Below, one piece after another: positions 1 through 7,058 of a stretch of 11,001 nucleotides of DNA. The notes below the pieces were generated by a model. It was not told the origin of the DNA, did not search any database, and worked only from the letters and a program-made list of their open reading frames with translations. Positions within the stretch are counted from its first letter, which is position 1, and each line of letters starts with the position of its first letter. Made by a program: the position numbers and the translations under genes. Source of the DNA: Chitinophagaceae bacterium (GTDB lineage: Bacteria > Bacteroidota > Bacteroidia > Chitinophagales > Chitinophagaceae); assembly GCA_009996555.1 (NCBI GenBank), contig JAACZX010000039.1, positions 1-11,001 of the forward strand, read 5' to 3'.

Positions 1-2036
1 TCTCCATCACTAAAAAAAGAGCAGCAGTACCTGTTATGCTTACAGGCTTGCAAATAAATAATCAACCGCAAGGCATCGATATTGAAAGCAGTTTTATTAA
101 TGAGCCGCTGAATACATTATCAGCAATTGATCTTCCTTATTCAAAAAACAACCTGCGTTTTGAATTTGCCGGCATGCTGTTTAACCAACAGCAAAAAACA
201 AAATACCGTTACAGGCTGAAAGGTGCAGACGAAGACTGGATTGAAAACAGCACCAATAATATTGCAGCTTATACTGCGTTGGCTCCCGGCAATTATACAC
301 TGCTCATCAATGCATCAGACATTACCGGGCAATGGAGCGAAACTATTAAAGAGATCAAGGTAACCATTCATCCTCCCTTCTGGGCCAGCTGGTGGGCACG
401 TGTACTTTATTTATTGATTGCAATTGCATTGATAAGACGGTATTTTACATTCCGTGAAAAGCAGGTGAAAGCAAAACAGGATCTTGCATTTGAAAAAAGA
501 GAAGCACTTCGTTTAAAAGAAGTGGATGAATTGAAAGACCGCTTTTTCAGCAATATCACACATGAATTCCGCACACCGCTCACACTCATTATAACGCCAC
601 TTGAAAAACTGGAACAGGATCCATCACTTTCAGCAGCAGCTATCAGCTCTGTAAAAACAGCACAACGTAATTCAAAGCAATTATTGCGGCTTATTAACGA
701 GTTCCTTGATTTTTCTAAATTGAATGATGGCCAACTCAAGTTAAAATTATCATCCGGCGAATTGAAGTTATTTGTTGAAGACATTGTACGGTCATTTGAA
801 ACTGCTGCCAAAGAAAAAAATATTGACCTCCAGTTTTCATCTACAGCTGTTGATGGCAATTACTTGTTTGATGAAGAGAAATGGGAAAAGATCATCAACA
901 ACCTGCTGAGCAACGCCATGAAATTTACAGGCGCCGGAGGCTTTGTGCATGTTTCTCTTACAGCTATAACCGGCAATGCTATCAAACTGGAAGTAAGCGA
1001 TAACGGCCCTGGCGTTCCACCTGATCAGCAGAAAAAAATATTTGACCGCTTTTACCAGGTTGATGATTCATCCACTCGAAATGCTGGAGGTACAGGAATT
1101 GGTCTGTCACTGGTGAAAGAATTAACGGAACTGATGGAGGGAACAATAACGCTGCAAAGCAAACCCGGAGAAACAAACTTTACCGTTTCTATCCCCGTAA
1201 AAAAAATAACGCAAGTACAAACACCACAGGAAGCCGGCAATGCCAATGTCGTAAACCAATCAAGCTCCATCAATGAAACTGATGCACCGCTTCTGCTGCT
1301 GGTGGAAGATAATGATGAACTCCGTTCCTTTTTAGTGGAAACAATGCAACAGCATTACCGGGTAATGGAAGCAGCCGATGGGGTGACCGCCTGGGAAATG
1401 ATCATCCATGAACTTCCCGACCTGGTGATCAGCGATGTGATGATGCCGGGCAGGGATGGTTTTGATCTTTGTAAACTATGCAAGGAAGACCAACGCACTG
1501 CTCATATTGGTTTTGTTTTGCTCACTTCAAAAGCAGCACATGAGGCACGGCTGAAAGGATTGGGAACCGGTGCAGATGATTATATCACCAAACCTTTTAA
1601 TCTTCAGGAACTGGAATTGCGTACGGCCAACCTGTTGCAACTTCAGCAAAAACAAAGAGTATGGCTGCAGGCTCAGTTGGTAACCACCCACCCGCAACAG
1701 GAAGAGCCGGTTATTACTGATCCGTTTTTGATACAACTGTATGAGGAAATGGATGCAAAACTTGATGACCAGGAGCTGGGGGTTGACTACCTCAGCCGGG
1801 CAATGGCCATGAGCCGGAGTACGCTCAACAGGAAATTAAAATCCTTGCTTGATATTTCTGCCAATGATCTCATCAGGCAGTATCGTTTACAAAAAGCTGC
1901 CACGCTCCTCACCTCCGGCTTGGATATTTCTACCGCCGCCTACCGGGTGGGTTTCAGCAGCCCTTCTTATTTCAGTCAATGTTTTAAAGAAAAGTACGGT
2001 ATTACGCCTTCAGACTATATTTCAAATCAAAGTTGA
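1..2036 (+). CDS. Hybrid two-component sensor kinase / response regulator with AraC output domain (5' partial)
   Basis: This is the C-terminal part of a one-piece two-component system that senses a ligand outside the cytoplasm, phosphorylates itself and acts as a DNA-binding regulator. The frame is open to the window edge (first full codon at 3), so the first visible Met (36) is probably internal. Numbering from that Met: Y_Y_Y-type beta domain about 40-112; one membrane helix about 118-134; coiled linker 136-168; HisKA with FFSNITHEFRTP and phospho-acceptor His176; HATPase with NNLLSNAMKFT (N box), DNGPGVP and GTGIGLSLV; receiver domain with Glu424-Asp425, phospho-acceptor Asp467, Thr497 and Lys519; AraC-type HTH about 580-663, ending in a typical GFSSPSYFSQCFKEKYGITP signature. 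All catalytic residues are present. Family members usually carry a two-propeller periplasmic sensor upstream and often control neighbouring polysaccharide-use genes. No SusC/SusD pair is visible here, so the ligand and targets are unknown. Confidence 0.95.
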   Translation, partial: SITKKRAAVPVMLTGLQINNQPQGIDIESSFINEPLNTLSAIDLPYSKNNLRFEFAGMLFNQQQKTKYRYRLKGADEDWIENSTNNIAAYTALAPGNYTLLINASDITGQWSETIKEIKVTIHPPFWASWWARVLYLLIAIALIRRYFTFREKQVKAKQDLAFEKREALRLKEVDELKDRFFSNITHEFRTPLTLIITPLEKLEQDPSLSAAAISSVKTAQRNSKQLLRLINEFLDFSKLNDGQLKLKLSSGELKLFVEDIVRSFETAAKEKNIDLQFSSTAVDGNYLFDEEKWEKIINNLLSNAMKFTGAGGFVHVSLTAITGNAIKLEVSDNGPGVPPDQQKKIFDRFYQVDDSSTRNAGGTGIGLSLVKELTELMEGTITLQSKPGETNFTVSIPVKKITQVQTPQEAGNANVVNQSSSINETDAPLLLLVEDNDELRSFLVETMQQHYRVMEAADGVTAWEMIIHELPDLVISDVMMPGRDGFDLCKLCKEDQRTAHIGFVLLTSKAAHEARLKGLGTGADDYITKPFNLQELELRTANLLQLQQKQRVWLQAQLVTTHPQQEEPVITDPFLIQLYEEMDAKLDDQELGVDYLSRAMAMSRSTLNRKLKSLLDISANDLIRQYRLQKAATLLTSGLDISTAAYRVGFSSPSYFSQCFKEKYGITPSDYISNQS

Positions 2037-2069
2037 CCTGAAATTGACAGTCTTTGAACCGTTTCTTAT

Positions 2070-2086
2070 AGCCCCAAGGGAGGGCT
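2070..2086 (+). terminator. Weak terminator-like hairpin after the hybrid regulator
   Basis: AGCCC at 2070-2074 pairs with GGGCT at 2082-2086 around a 7-nt loop, 33 bp after the regulator's stop codon. A T-rich but interrupted stretch (TACTTTTATGTT) follows at 2093. The stem is only 5 bp, so this could be a leaky terminator or chance. Confidence 0.25.
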
Positions 2087-2097
2087 GGCAGGTACTT

Positions 2098-2150
2098 TTA
2101 TGTTATCAAGGAAACATCCATTCTTCACTTTCCTAAACCTGATAACATGA
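2098..2150 (+). promoter_or_regulatory. Inverted repeat enclosing the start codon of the PepSY-like gene
   Basis: ATGTTATCA at 2100-2108 is the exact reverse complement of TGATAACAT at 2140-2148. The pairing extends outward by one G.T wobble and one T-A pair (2098-2099 with 2149-2150). Directly inside, AGGAAA (2109-2114) pairs with TTTCCT (2129-2134), leaving a 5-nt bulge (2135-2139) and a 14-nt loop (2115-2128). In an RNA covering the region, the ATG at 2147-2149 and the bases before it would be in a helix, so translation could be controlled by structure. A TACTTTTA at 2093-2100 resembles a -7 box, but I found no -33 TTG at proper distance. If transcription starts near 2107 the 5' arm would be lost, and the repeat would then be better read as a DNA operator. 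Confidence 0.5.
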
Positions 2151-2659
2151 CACACACAACCAACATTCTTGCAGCTGCCTTTCTGTTCAGCACTGCATTT
2201 TGCAGCAGCAGCTTGGCCCAGCAATCAATTGCTTCAGCAAAACCGTCCTTTAAAAACAATATTGAACCGCAGACAGCTATTAGCACAACTGCTATCGTCA
2301 ACTCTAAAACCCAAGCCAGTTTTGCTGCGCTGTTCCCGAATGCAACCAACCCGGTGTGGGCAACCAACGACGAATTCCACTTTGTAACTTTTTCACACAA
2401 TGGCCGAAAAGCGAGCGCCAGCTTTACCACAAAAGGTAAAATGAATTATTGCATCATTGATTGTTCTATCCTGCATTTACCAGCAGCCTTCAGCAAAATC
2501 ATTCAAAAAGAATTTGCCGGGTACAGCCTCATAAAAGCTACTGAAATTAAAGCATACGGCACGATGGCCTACCAGGCTATCCTGGAAAACAACACCGGTT
2601 ATAAAACACTGAAGTTTACGGAGGATGGTGTTGAAGAAATACAGCAGGTGATAAAATAA
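2147..2659 (+). CDS. Small exported PepSY-like protein
   Basis: This is a 170-residue protein with a Sec signal peptide: hydrophobic core about residues 7-18 and likely cleavage after SLA24. It is not a lipoprotein, since Cys19 has no lipobox. After a low-complexity linker (25-55), residues 57-170 contain FPNATNPVW, a short strand-turn-strand pattern (FHFVTFSHNGRKASASFTTKGK) and a closing strand-like segment (YKTLKFTEDG). This resembles the PepSY-like / beta-lactamase-inhibitor-like periplasmic proteins common in Bacteroidota. The family assignment is by pattern only and its molecular role is unknown. Two cysteines, C102 and C106, are close together. The start at 2147 is the only one that keeps the whole signal peptide, and it lies inside an inverted repeat. 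The gene follows the hybrid regulator by 110 bp on the same strand, so regulation by it is possible but unproven. Confidence 0.85.
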   Translation: MTHTTNILAAAFLFSTAFCSSSLAQQSIASAKPSFKNNIEPQTAISTTAIVNSKTQASFAALFPNATNPVWATNDEFHFVTFSHNGRKASASFTTKGKMNYCIIDCSILHLPAAFSKIIQKEFAGYSLIKATEIKAYGTMAYQAILENNTGYKTLKFTEDGVEEIQQVIK

Positions 2660-2731
2660 TGATAGATTCTGTTTTCTGTTTTTCGTAACGGTATTAACCT
2701 TCAACAGACAGACTCCTGCCTGCGAAAGCAC

Positions 2732-2757
2732 AACAGCACTTTTTTAAAAGTGCTGTT
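2732..2757 (+). terminator. Hairpin downstream of the PepSY-like gene
   Basis: AACAGCACTTTT (2732-2743) and AAAAGTGCTGTT (2746-2757) are perfect reverse complements with a TT loop. This gives a 12-bp stem 72 bp after the PepSY-like stop codon. The A/T runs are inside the stem rather than following it, and the tail (TGTTCAAC) is poor, so it is likely but not certain to be a terminator. It could act on either strand. Confidence 0.55.
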
Positions 2758-2801
2758 TGTTCAACTAAAAGAATCAGCAACAATTTTATTGCAGTTTGCA
2801 A

Positions 2802-2840
2802 AAGCAAAGAGGCCGATCATTATGACCGACCTCTTTGCTT
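2802..2840 (-). terminator. Terminator of the lemA-TPM operon
   Basis: AAGCAAAGAGG (2802-2812) pairs with CCTCTTTGCTT (2830-2840) over 11 bp. The helix continues with interruptions through CG/CG and TCA/TGA to a TTA loop at 2820-2822. On the - strand the stem is followed by TTTTGC, and on the + strand by ATTTATTTAC. It lies 35 bp beyond the stop of the exported TPM protein, between converging genes, and is probably bidirectional. Confidence 0.75.
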
Positions 2841-2874
2841 ATTTATTTACTGATCTTACTTTACGTTTCATCAA

Positions 2875-3690
2875 CTACCAGCTGCCACCGGCACCGCCGC
2901 CACCAAAGCCACCTCCGCCAAAGCCACCGAAACCACCACCACTGCTTCCGCCGCCGCTCCAGCCACCACCGCTGCCCCCTCCACCGGAAGGGAACCAGAA
3001 AATGGGAGGAGAATTATCCCAACGCCTGTAACCTCTCCGGCTCATCATACCACCGCCGCCACGTTTGTTGATGTTGGAGATAATGATCATGATGATGATA
3101 AAAATGATGACAGCGCCCAGTATACTTCCGCCGCCTTTTCCTTTTTTGCGGTTGCTGTAACCGGGAGGAGCTTTGTATTCGCCTGCTGCAGCACGCATCA
3201 GGTCGCTGGTACCTTCATCAAGTCCACGGTAAATATCATGTGCTTTAAAGTTGGGAACAATATCTGCATCAATGATCTGCTTGGCAGTAATATCAGGTAT
3301 AGCACCTTCAAGACCATAGCCGGTAGCGATCCACACTTGCCGTTTACTACGTTCTTTGTCTTCCAGCACAACAATCACAATTCCATTGTTGAACTCTTTA
3401 CCACCCACACCCCATTTACGGCCAAGGGCAACGGCAAAATCACTGATGTCGTAATCACCAATATCGCCAATGGTTACAATGGCAATCTGGTTGCTGGTGC
3501 TGTCGTCGTAAGCCACCAGTTTTCGCTCCAGTGCTTCCTGCTGTTCCGGTGTAAGTTTTTTCAGGTAATCATTCACCAGCCGGGCCGGGGTGGGCGCAGG
3601 CGGAATGTATTTTTCAATTCCCTGTGCATGGGTTGTAAAACCTGCTACAAGAAATAAAAAAGAGAGTATGATCAGTTGTAATGACTTCAT
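2875..3690 (-). CDS. Exported, membrane-anchored TPM-domain protein with glycine-rich tail (YgcG type)
   Basis: This 271-residue protein has a signal peptide (residues 1-22, cleavage after THA), a TPM domain about 36-170 (LTPEQQEALERKLVAYDDST, then QIAIVTI, NNGIVIVV and IATGYGLEG), a basic turn, one membrane helix at 189-206, then a glycine-rich tail 211-271 ending in GGGGAGGSW. This order matches the YgcG-like TPM family. The TPM domain would sit on the outer side of the inner membrane. TPM domains have been linked to phosphatase activity in plant TLP18.3 and to photosystem or membrane-protein upkeep, but the bacterial function is unsettled. It is last of three genes in an operon with lemA and a second TPM gene (6-bp gap). 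The glycine-rich tail reads as a proline-rich ORF on the other strand, which is a shadow. Confidence 0.92.
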   Translation of the reverse strand: MKSLQLIILSFLFLVAGFTTHAQGIEKYIPPAPTPARLVNDYLKKLTPEQQEALERKLVAYDDSTSNQIAIVTIGDIGDYDISDFAVALGRKWGVGGKEFNNGIVIVVLEDKERSKRQVWIATGYGLEGAIPDITAKQIIDADIVPNFKAHDIYRGLDEGTSDLMRAAAGEYKAPPGYSNRKKGKGGGSILGAVIIFIIIMIIISNINKRGGGGMMSRRGYRRWDNSPPIFWFPSGGGGSGGGWSGGGSSGGGFGGFGGGGFGGGGAGGSW

Positions 3691-3696
3691 TGCTGC

Positions 3697-4158
3697 TTAG
3701 CGCCCGAACACAATATCATCGGGCAGTTCGTTCCTGTCTTCGTTTTCGTATGGGAAATGTGTTACCAATGCATCACCTATATCGGTAATGATCTTTACAA
3801 TTCCTTCTGCATAATTTTCCCTGCTGAAAGAAGAAAGCATCTGGCTTACTTCTTTGTTCCAGAAATCTGTTCCCACTTTTTCATGAATACCTTTATCTCC
3901 AAACACTGCCAGCTGATGATCTTTCATGGCAATGTAAAGCAACACGCCATTACGGTCTTCCGTTTTCTCCATCTTTAATCCAAAGAAAACTTCCACTGCA
4001 CGGTCAACCGGGTCAACATAGCTGCAACGGCTCTCAACAAACACCCGTATTTCACCGGATGTACGTTTCTCTGAAGCACGTATTGCTTCGATAATCGCTG
4101 CATGCTCAGACGGTGTAAACCAATCCTGTCGTTTGGTAAAAAATGAAAAGATACCCAT
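3697..4158 (-). CDS. Short TPM-domain protein without signal peptide
   Basis: This 153-residue protein is a single TPM domain: SGEIRVFVES (34-43), then RNGVLLYIAMKDHQLAVFGDKGIHEKVG (about 69-96) and a helical end. It has no signal peptide and no clear membrane helix; the N-terminus (MGIFSFFTK) is hydrophobic but too short to span. It lies 10 bp after lemA and 6 bp before the exported TPM gene, so the three are almost surely cotranscribed. Pairs of a short TPM protein and a Gly-rich exported TPM protein next to lemA recur in Bacteroidota (family knowledge). The biochemical role is not known. It may act on the cytoplasmic face as partner of LemA, which is inference. Confidence 0.9.
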   Translation of the reverse strand: MGIFSFFTKRQDWFTPSEHAAIIEAIRASEKRTSGEIRVFVESRCSYVDPVDRAVEVFFGLKMEKTEDRNGVLLYIAMKDHQLAVFGDKGIHEKVGTDFWNKEVSQMLSSFSRENYAEGIVKIITDIGDALVTHFPYENEDRNELPDDIVFGR

Positions 4159-4168
4159 GATTGTGCGA

Positions 4169-4759
4169 TCAGAATTTTACTTCAGGAGCTTTATCACTAC
4201 CCGGTTCTGCAGAAAAGCCTTCTTTTGATTTAAAGCCAAACATTCCAGCAAACAAGTTCATTGGAAATGAGCGAACAGCTGTATTATAGTCTTTCACCGC
4301 AGCATTAAAATCGTTACGGGCAACTTTAATCCTGTTTTCGGTGCCCTCCAGTTGTGTCTGCAGGTTACGGAAACCTTCATTGGCTTTGAGGTTGGGATAA
4401 TTCTCTACCACAGCCAATAAACGGCTAAGTGCGCTGCTTACACCACTCTGCGCCTGTTGAAATTCAGCTAACTTTTCAGGAGTAATATTTGCAGGATCAA
4501 CTTTTACACTTGTTGCTTTTGAACGGGCTTCAATCACATTGATCAAGGTTTGTTGTTCAAAATTCGCTTCACCTTTTACCGTGTTCACAAGGTTTGGAAT
4601 AAGATCGGCACGGCGTTGATAATCGCTCTGTACGTTATTCCATTTTTCTTTTACAACTTCATCCTGCTTTACCAGGCCATTATAACCGCTGCAACCTCTG
4701 AAGAGGATAAAAGCCAACACTACAGCTACAACAATGGTAATGATGCGTCCGGGTTTCAT
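4169..4759 (-). CDS. lemA: LemA family membrane protein
   Basis: This 196-residue protein has one N-terminal membrane helix (about 5-20), then the LemA helical domain: YNGLVKQDEVVKEKWNNVQS (26-45), RRADLIPNLVNTVKG (49-63), a second helical pair with NYPNLKANEGFRNLQTQLEG (120-139) and the C-terminal motif FPMNLFAGMFGF (164-175). Length and motifs match the family. Function is poorly defined: LemA is an inner-membrane protein whose large domain is thought to face outside, and in several bacteria its gene is next to TPM or HtpX genes. Cys23 after the helix lacks a proper lipobox (FRGC), so lipidation is unlikely. It is first gene of the operon, and the promoter lies about 90-120 bp upstream. Confidence 0.95.
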   Translation of the reverse strand: MKPGRIITIVVAVVLAFILFRGCSGYNGLVKQDEVVKEKWNNVQSDYQRRADLIPNLVNTVKGEANFEQQTLINVIEARSKATSVKVDPANITPEKLAEFQQAQSGVSSALSRLLAVVENYPNLKANEGFRNLQTQLEGTENRIKVARNDFNAAVKDYNTAVRSFPMNLFAGMFGFKSKEGFSAEPGSDKAPEVKF

Positions 4760-4850
4760 ATTTGTTTGTTTTTATTTAATGATGAGTGTGATGTTTCCTT
4801 TATTTGTTACAAGTGCAATTGAAATTTTATAACCACACTGCAACGGATAC

Positions 4851-4880
4851 TAAATTTAATTGAAACATTTTACTTGTCAA
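4851..4880 (-). promoter_or_regulatory. Promoter of the lemA operon (Bacteroidota type)
   Basis: On the - strand, TTG (4880-4878) is followed by 19 nt and then TAAATTTA (4858-4851). This matches the Bacteroidota consensus TTG-N17-23-TAnnTTTG except for the last base. It would start transcription near 4845, giving a leader of roughly 85 nt before the lemA ATG at 4759. Confidence 0.6.
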
Positions 4881-4900
4881 GGTGAATTTTACATAACACA

Positions 4901-4931
4901 AAGGGTGCCGAGCTGTTAAAGCTGACACCCT
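4901..4931 (-). terminator. Terminator of the gap-lipoprotein-pgk unit
   Basis: AGGGTG (4902-4907) pairs with CACCCT (4926-4931), and AGCT (4911-4914) pairs with AGCT (4920-4923) around loop GTTAA, with a small internal bulge. On the - strand a T-rich tail (TTTGTGTTATGT) follows. It lies 27 bp after the pgk stop codon. Confidence 0.8.
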
Positions 4932-4957
4932 GACGTAGTTTATTCCGCTGATCGAAT

Positions 4958-6160
4958 TTATTCTTTCACCGCAGCAATGCCGGGCAATTGTTTTCCTTCA
5001 AAGAACTCAAGCATTGCGCCACCGCCGGTAGAAATGTAGCTCACTTTATCGGCAAAGCCAAAATCGTTCACCGCTGCCACACTATCGCCACCACCTACTA
5101 AAGAGAATGCCCCTTTACCGGTAGCATCGGCAACAGCCTGTGCAATTGTTTTTGTACCATGTTGAAACTTCTCCATTTCAAACACACCCATCGGGCCATT
5201 CCACAAAATTGTTTTAGAATGCAGCAACACATTTTTAAACTGCTCACATGCATTTACACCTATATCAAGCCCCATCCATCCGTTTGGAATATGATTGCTG
5301 GGTGATGTGGATGTATTGGCATCAGCCGCAAATTTATCAGCGATAACAGAATCACTGGGCAGATGAATATTCACTCCTTTAGCAGCAGCTTTTTCAAGAA
5401 TAGCTTTTGCTGTTTCCAGTCTTTCTTCTTCGCAAAGCGAATTACCGATAACACCACCCATTGCTTTCATGAATGTGTATGCCATGCCACCACCAATAAT
5501 AATATCTGTTGCACGATCAAGCAGGTTTTCAAGAATGAGAATTTTATCGCTCACTTTTGCCCCGCCAATAATAGCAGTAAATGGTTTTTCTGCCTGCAGC
5601 AATACTTTTTCACCTGCTGCCACTTCGCCTTCCATCAACAAACCAAACATTCTTTTTTCTGCAGGAAAAAACTGAGCAATTACAGCTGTTGAAGCATGTG
5701 CACGGTGTGCAGTACCAAATGCATCATTTACATATACATCGCCCAGCTTGCTGAGTTTTTCTGCAAATGCCGCATCGCCTTTTTCTTCTTCTTTATAAAA
5801 ACGAAGATTTTCCAGCAGCAATACTTCGCCTGGTTTCATCATACCAGCCGTTAAGTAAGCCTGTTCACCAATGCAATCATTGGCAAATAAAACAGGTGTG
5901 TTGCCACCAAGCAATTCTGCCAGGTGTGCAATCAAATGCTTTAATGATGATTTTTCTTCAGGCCCTTCTTTTGGCCGGCCAAGATGGCTCATCAGTATCA
6001 CACTTCCGCCATCGGCCAGTATTTTTTTAATGGTTGGTATGGCGGCCTTCATTCTTGTATCGTCGGTAATTGCCTGTGTTTGCTTATCAAGTGGCACATT
6101 AAAGTCCACACGGATCAGCGCTTTTTGCCCGCTGAAATTATAGTTTGAAAATTTGCTCAT
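4958..6160 (-). CDS. pgk: Phosphoglycerate kinase
   Basis: Pgk transfers the acyl phosphate of 1,3-bisphosphoglycerate to ADP, giving 3-phosphoglycerate and ATP in cytoplasmic glycolysis, and the reverse in gluconeogenesis. The 400 residues are the usual length of a bacterial enzyme. Visible motifs: RVDFNVPLD (17-25, substrate loop), SHLGRPK (58-64), [16 protein letters not shown] (114-129), [14 protein letters not shown] (144-157), [11 protein letters not shown] (197-207, start of the nucleotide domain), GGGMAYTF (223-230), WNGPMGVFE (320-328) and GGGDSVAAV (356-364). Both domains are complete. It lies 70 bp downstream of the lipoprotein gene and two genes after gap, the preceding glycolytic enzyme. 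It probably shares the gap transcript and may also have its own promoter (TAACTTCG at 6202-6195). A strong terminator follows. Confidence 0.98.
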   Translation of the reverse strand: MSKFSNYNFSGQKALIRVDFNVPLDKQTQAITDDTRMKAAIPTIKKILADGGSVILMSHLGRPKEGPEEKSSLKHLIAHLAELLGGNTPVLFANDCIGEQAYLTAGMMKPGEVLLLENLRFYKEEEKGDAAFAEKLSKLGDVYVNDAFGTAHRAHASTAVIAQFFPAEKRMFGLLMEGEVAAGEKVLLQAEKPFTAIIGGAKVSDKILILENLLDRATDIIIGGGMAYTFMKAMGGVIGNSLCEEERLETAKAILEKAAAKGVNIHLPSDSVIADKFAADANTSTSPSNHIPNGWMGLDIGVNACEQFKNVLLHSKTILWNGPMGVFEMEKFQHGTKTIAQAVADATGKGAFSLVGGGDSVAAVNDFGFADKVSYISTGGGAMLEFFEGKQLPGIAAVKE

Positions 6161-6194
6161 AAAACAATGGTTTAGTCTCTTTTTAAGTGTAAAA

Positions 6195-6202
6195 CGAAGT
6201 TA
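6195..6202 (-). promoter_or_regulatory. Possible -7 box of pgk (TAACTTCG)
   Basis: TAACTTCG on the - strand (6202-6195) lies 34 nt upstream of the pgk ATG and differs from TAnnTTTG at one base. The same octamer occurs 35 nt upstream of gap. No good TTG lies 17-23 nt further upstream (best is CTG at 18 nt), so support is weak. Confidence 0.3.
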
Positions 6203-6217
6203 CAGTGTGCTGAAGAA

Positions 6218-6232
6218 AAACAGCAGCTGTTT
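6218..6232 (-). terminator. Weak hairpin over the stop codon of the lipoprotein gene
   Basis: AAACAG (6218-6223) pairs with CTGTTT (6227-6232) around a 3-nt loop. On the - strand the second arm runs into TTTTTCTT. The stem is 6 bp and A/T-rich. It could reduce, but probably not stop, transcription into pgk. Confidence 0.25.
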
Positions 6233-7049
6233 ATTTTCCAATGTGTTTCAATAGTTGTTCAAGACAGTTAACGTTGCGTTCAAGATCTTCTTCACCTTCG
6301 ATCTTTACACGCATCAAAGCGCCACTGATCAACTGATATGCTTTTACAGCCTCTTCTTTTGAATGGAAGATAGCATACCAATCGGCCAGTTCATCTTCAT
6401 AAGCCATGCGCACTTTGTTGCTGAAAAAGATAATGGGCTTGGGGTACCAGCGCCCTCCCGGATTTTCAAGCTTGTTGTCTTTTGCATGCTGGTAAAATGC
6501 CAACAGAAACTGCAGGTAAGCAACCACACGCTGTTTTATCTGTGCTTCTGTTTCGGCCTGCACAGGTTTGTTGCGCCAGGCATGCATCTCTTTTGTAAAC
6601 GGATCTTTTGCTGATGCATTTGTTACAGCCTGTACTGTTATAAGTTCATCGGGGTTTGCTTTGTTAACCGGGAACGAACTGTAAAAGCTGAATTGCGTTT
6701 TTCCATTGGGCAATTTGCTATCTGCCAGGTACCGTTCCTTTACTGTTGAATCAGCATTTTCAGGATGAAATACCAGCAATTTCTTTTCCGCATCAAATGC
6801 CCATTTGCCTTGCTCAAATAAATAATCGGCACAAAGCGTATAATTTCCTTCGGGATAAAACCGCAGCACATACACATCCAGCTTGTTGCCAATATGTGTT
6901 TCGCCTTTTTCTTCATCCACATACCATTCACTGTTCTTCGGATCGGGAGGCGTTAACTTATTGGTAACCGAAGAAGGTCCGTTGTTACATGCAAGGAATA
7001 AAAAAGGGATACTCCATAAGAAATATCCCTTTACAGTTTTTGTATTCAC
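6231..7049 (-). CDS. Unrecognised lipoprotein between gap and pgk
   Basis: I do not recognise this 272-residue protein. It has a lipoprotein signal peptide: basic start, hydrophobic core 9-20 and lipobox LFLAC with Cys21 as lipidated residue. A linker follows, then a beta-rich part at about 58-125 (YVLRFYPEGNYTLCADYLFEQGKW, then KKLLVFHP), similar in pattern to lipocalin-like lipoproteins whose strands end in a GxW turn. The second half (165-272) is mostly helical. The start is GTG at 7049: no ATG is available before the lipobox, and the frame is closed by gap's own TAA 12 nt upstream. The gap to the gap gene is 9 bp, so cotranscription is nearly certain. Why a surface or periplasmic lipoprotein sits inside a glycolytic operon is unclear. 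A link with glycolysis is inference only. Confidence 0.85.
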   Translation of the reverse strand: MNTKTVKGYFLWSIPFLFLACNNGPSSVTNKLTPPDPKNSEWYVDEEKGETHIGNKLDVYVLRFYPEGNYTLCADYLFEQGKWAFDAEKKLLVFHPENADSTVKERYLADSKLPNGKTQFSFYSSFPVNKANPDELITVQAVTNASAKDPFTKEMHAWRNKPVQAETEAQIKQRVVAYLQFLLAFYQHAKDNKLENPGGRWYPKPIIFFSNKVRMAYEDELADWYAIFHSKEEAVKAYQLISGALMRVKIEGEEDLERNVNCLEQLLKHIGK

Positions 7050-7058
7050 AAAGTTTAA

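Noticed and set aside
36..38. ATG at 36 as start of the hybrid regulator
   Set aside because: The frame is open further upstream, and the domain it would cut is the Y_Y_Y domain that normally follows a long periplasmic sensor.
2750..3031. Proline-rich + strand ORF and an overlapping His/Arg-rich one at 2835-3071
   Set aside because: Both are the antisense of the glycine-rich C-terminal tail of the TPM protein; GGx codons read backwards as proline codons. No independent start signal.
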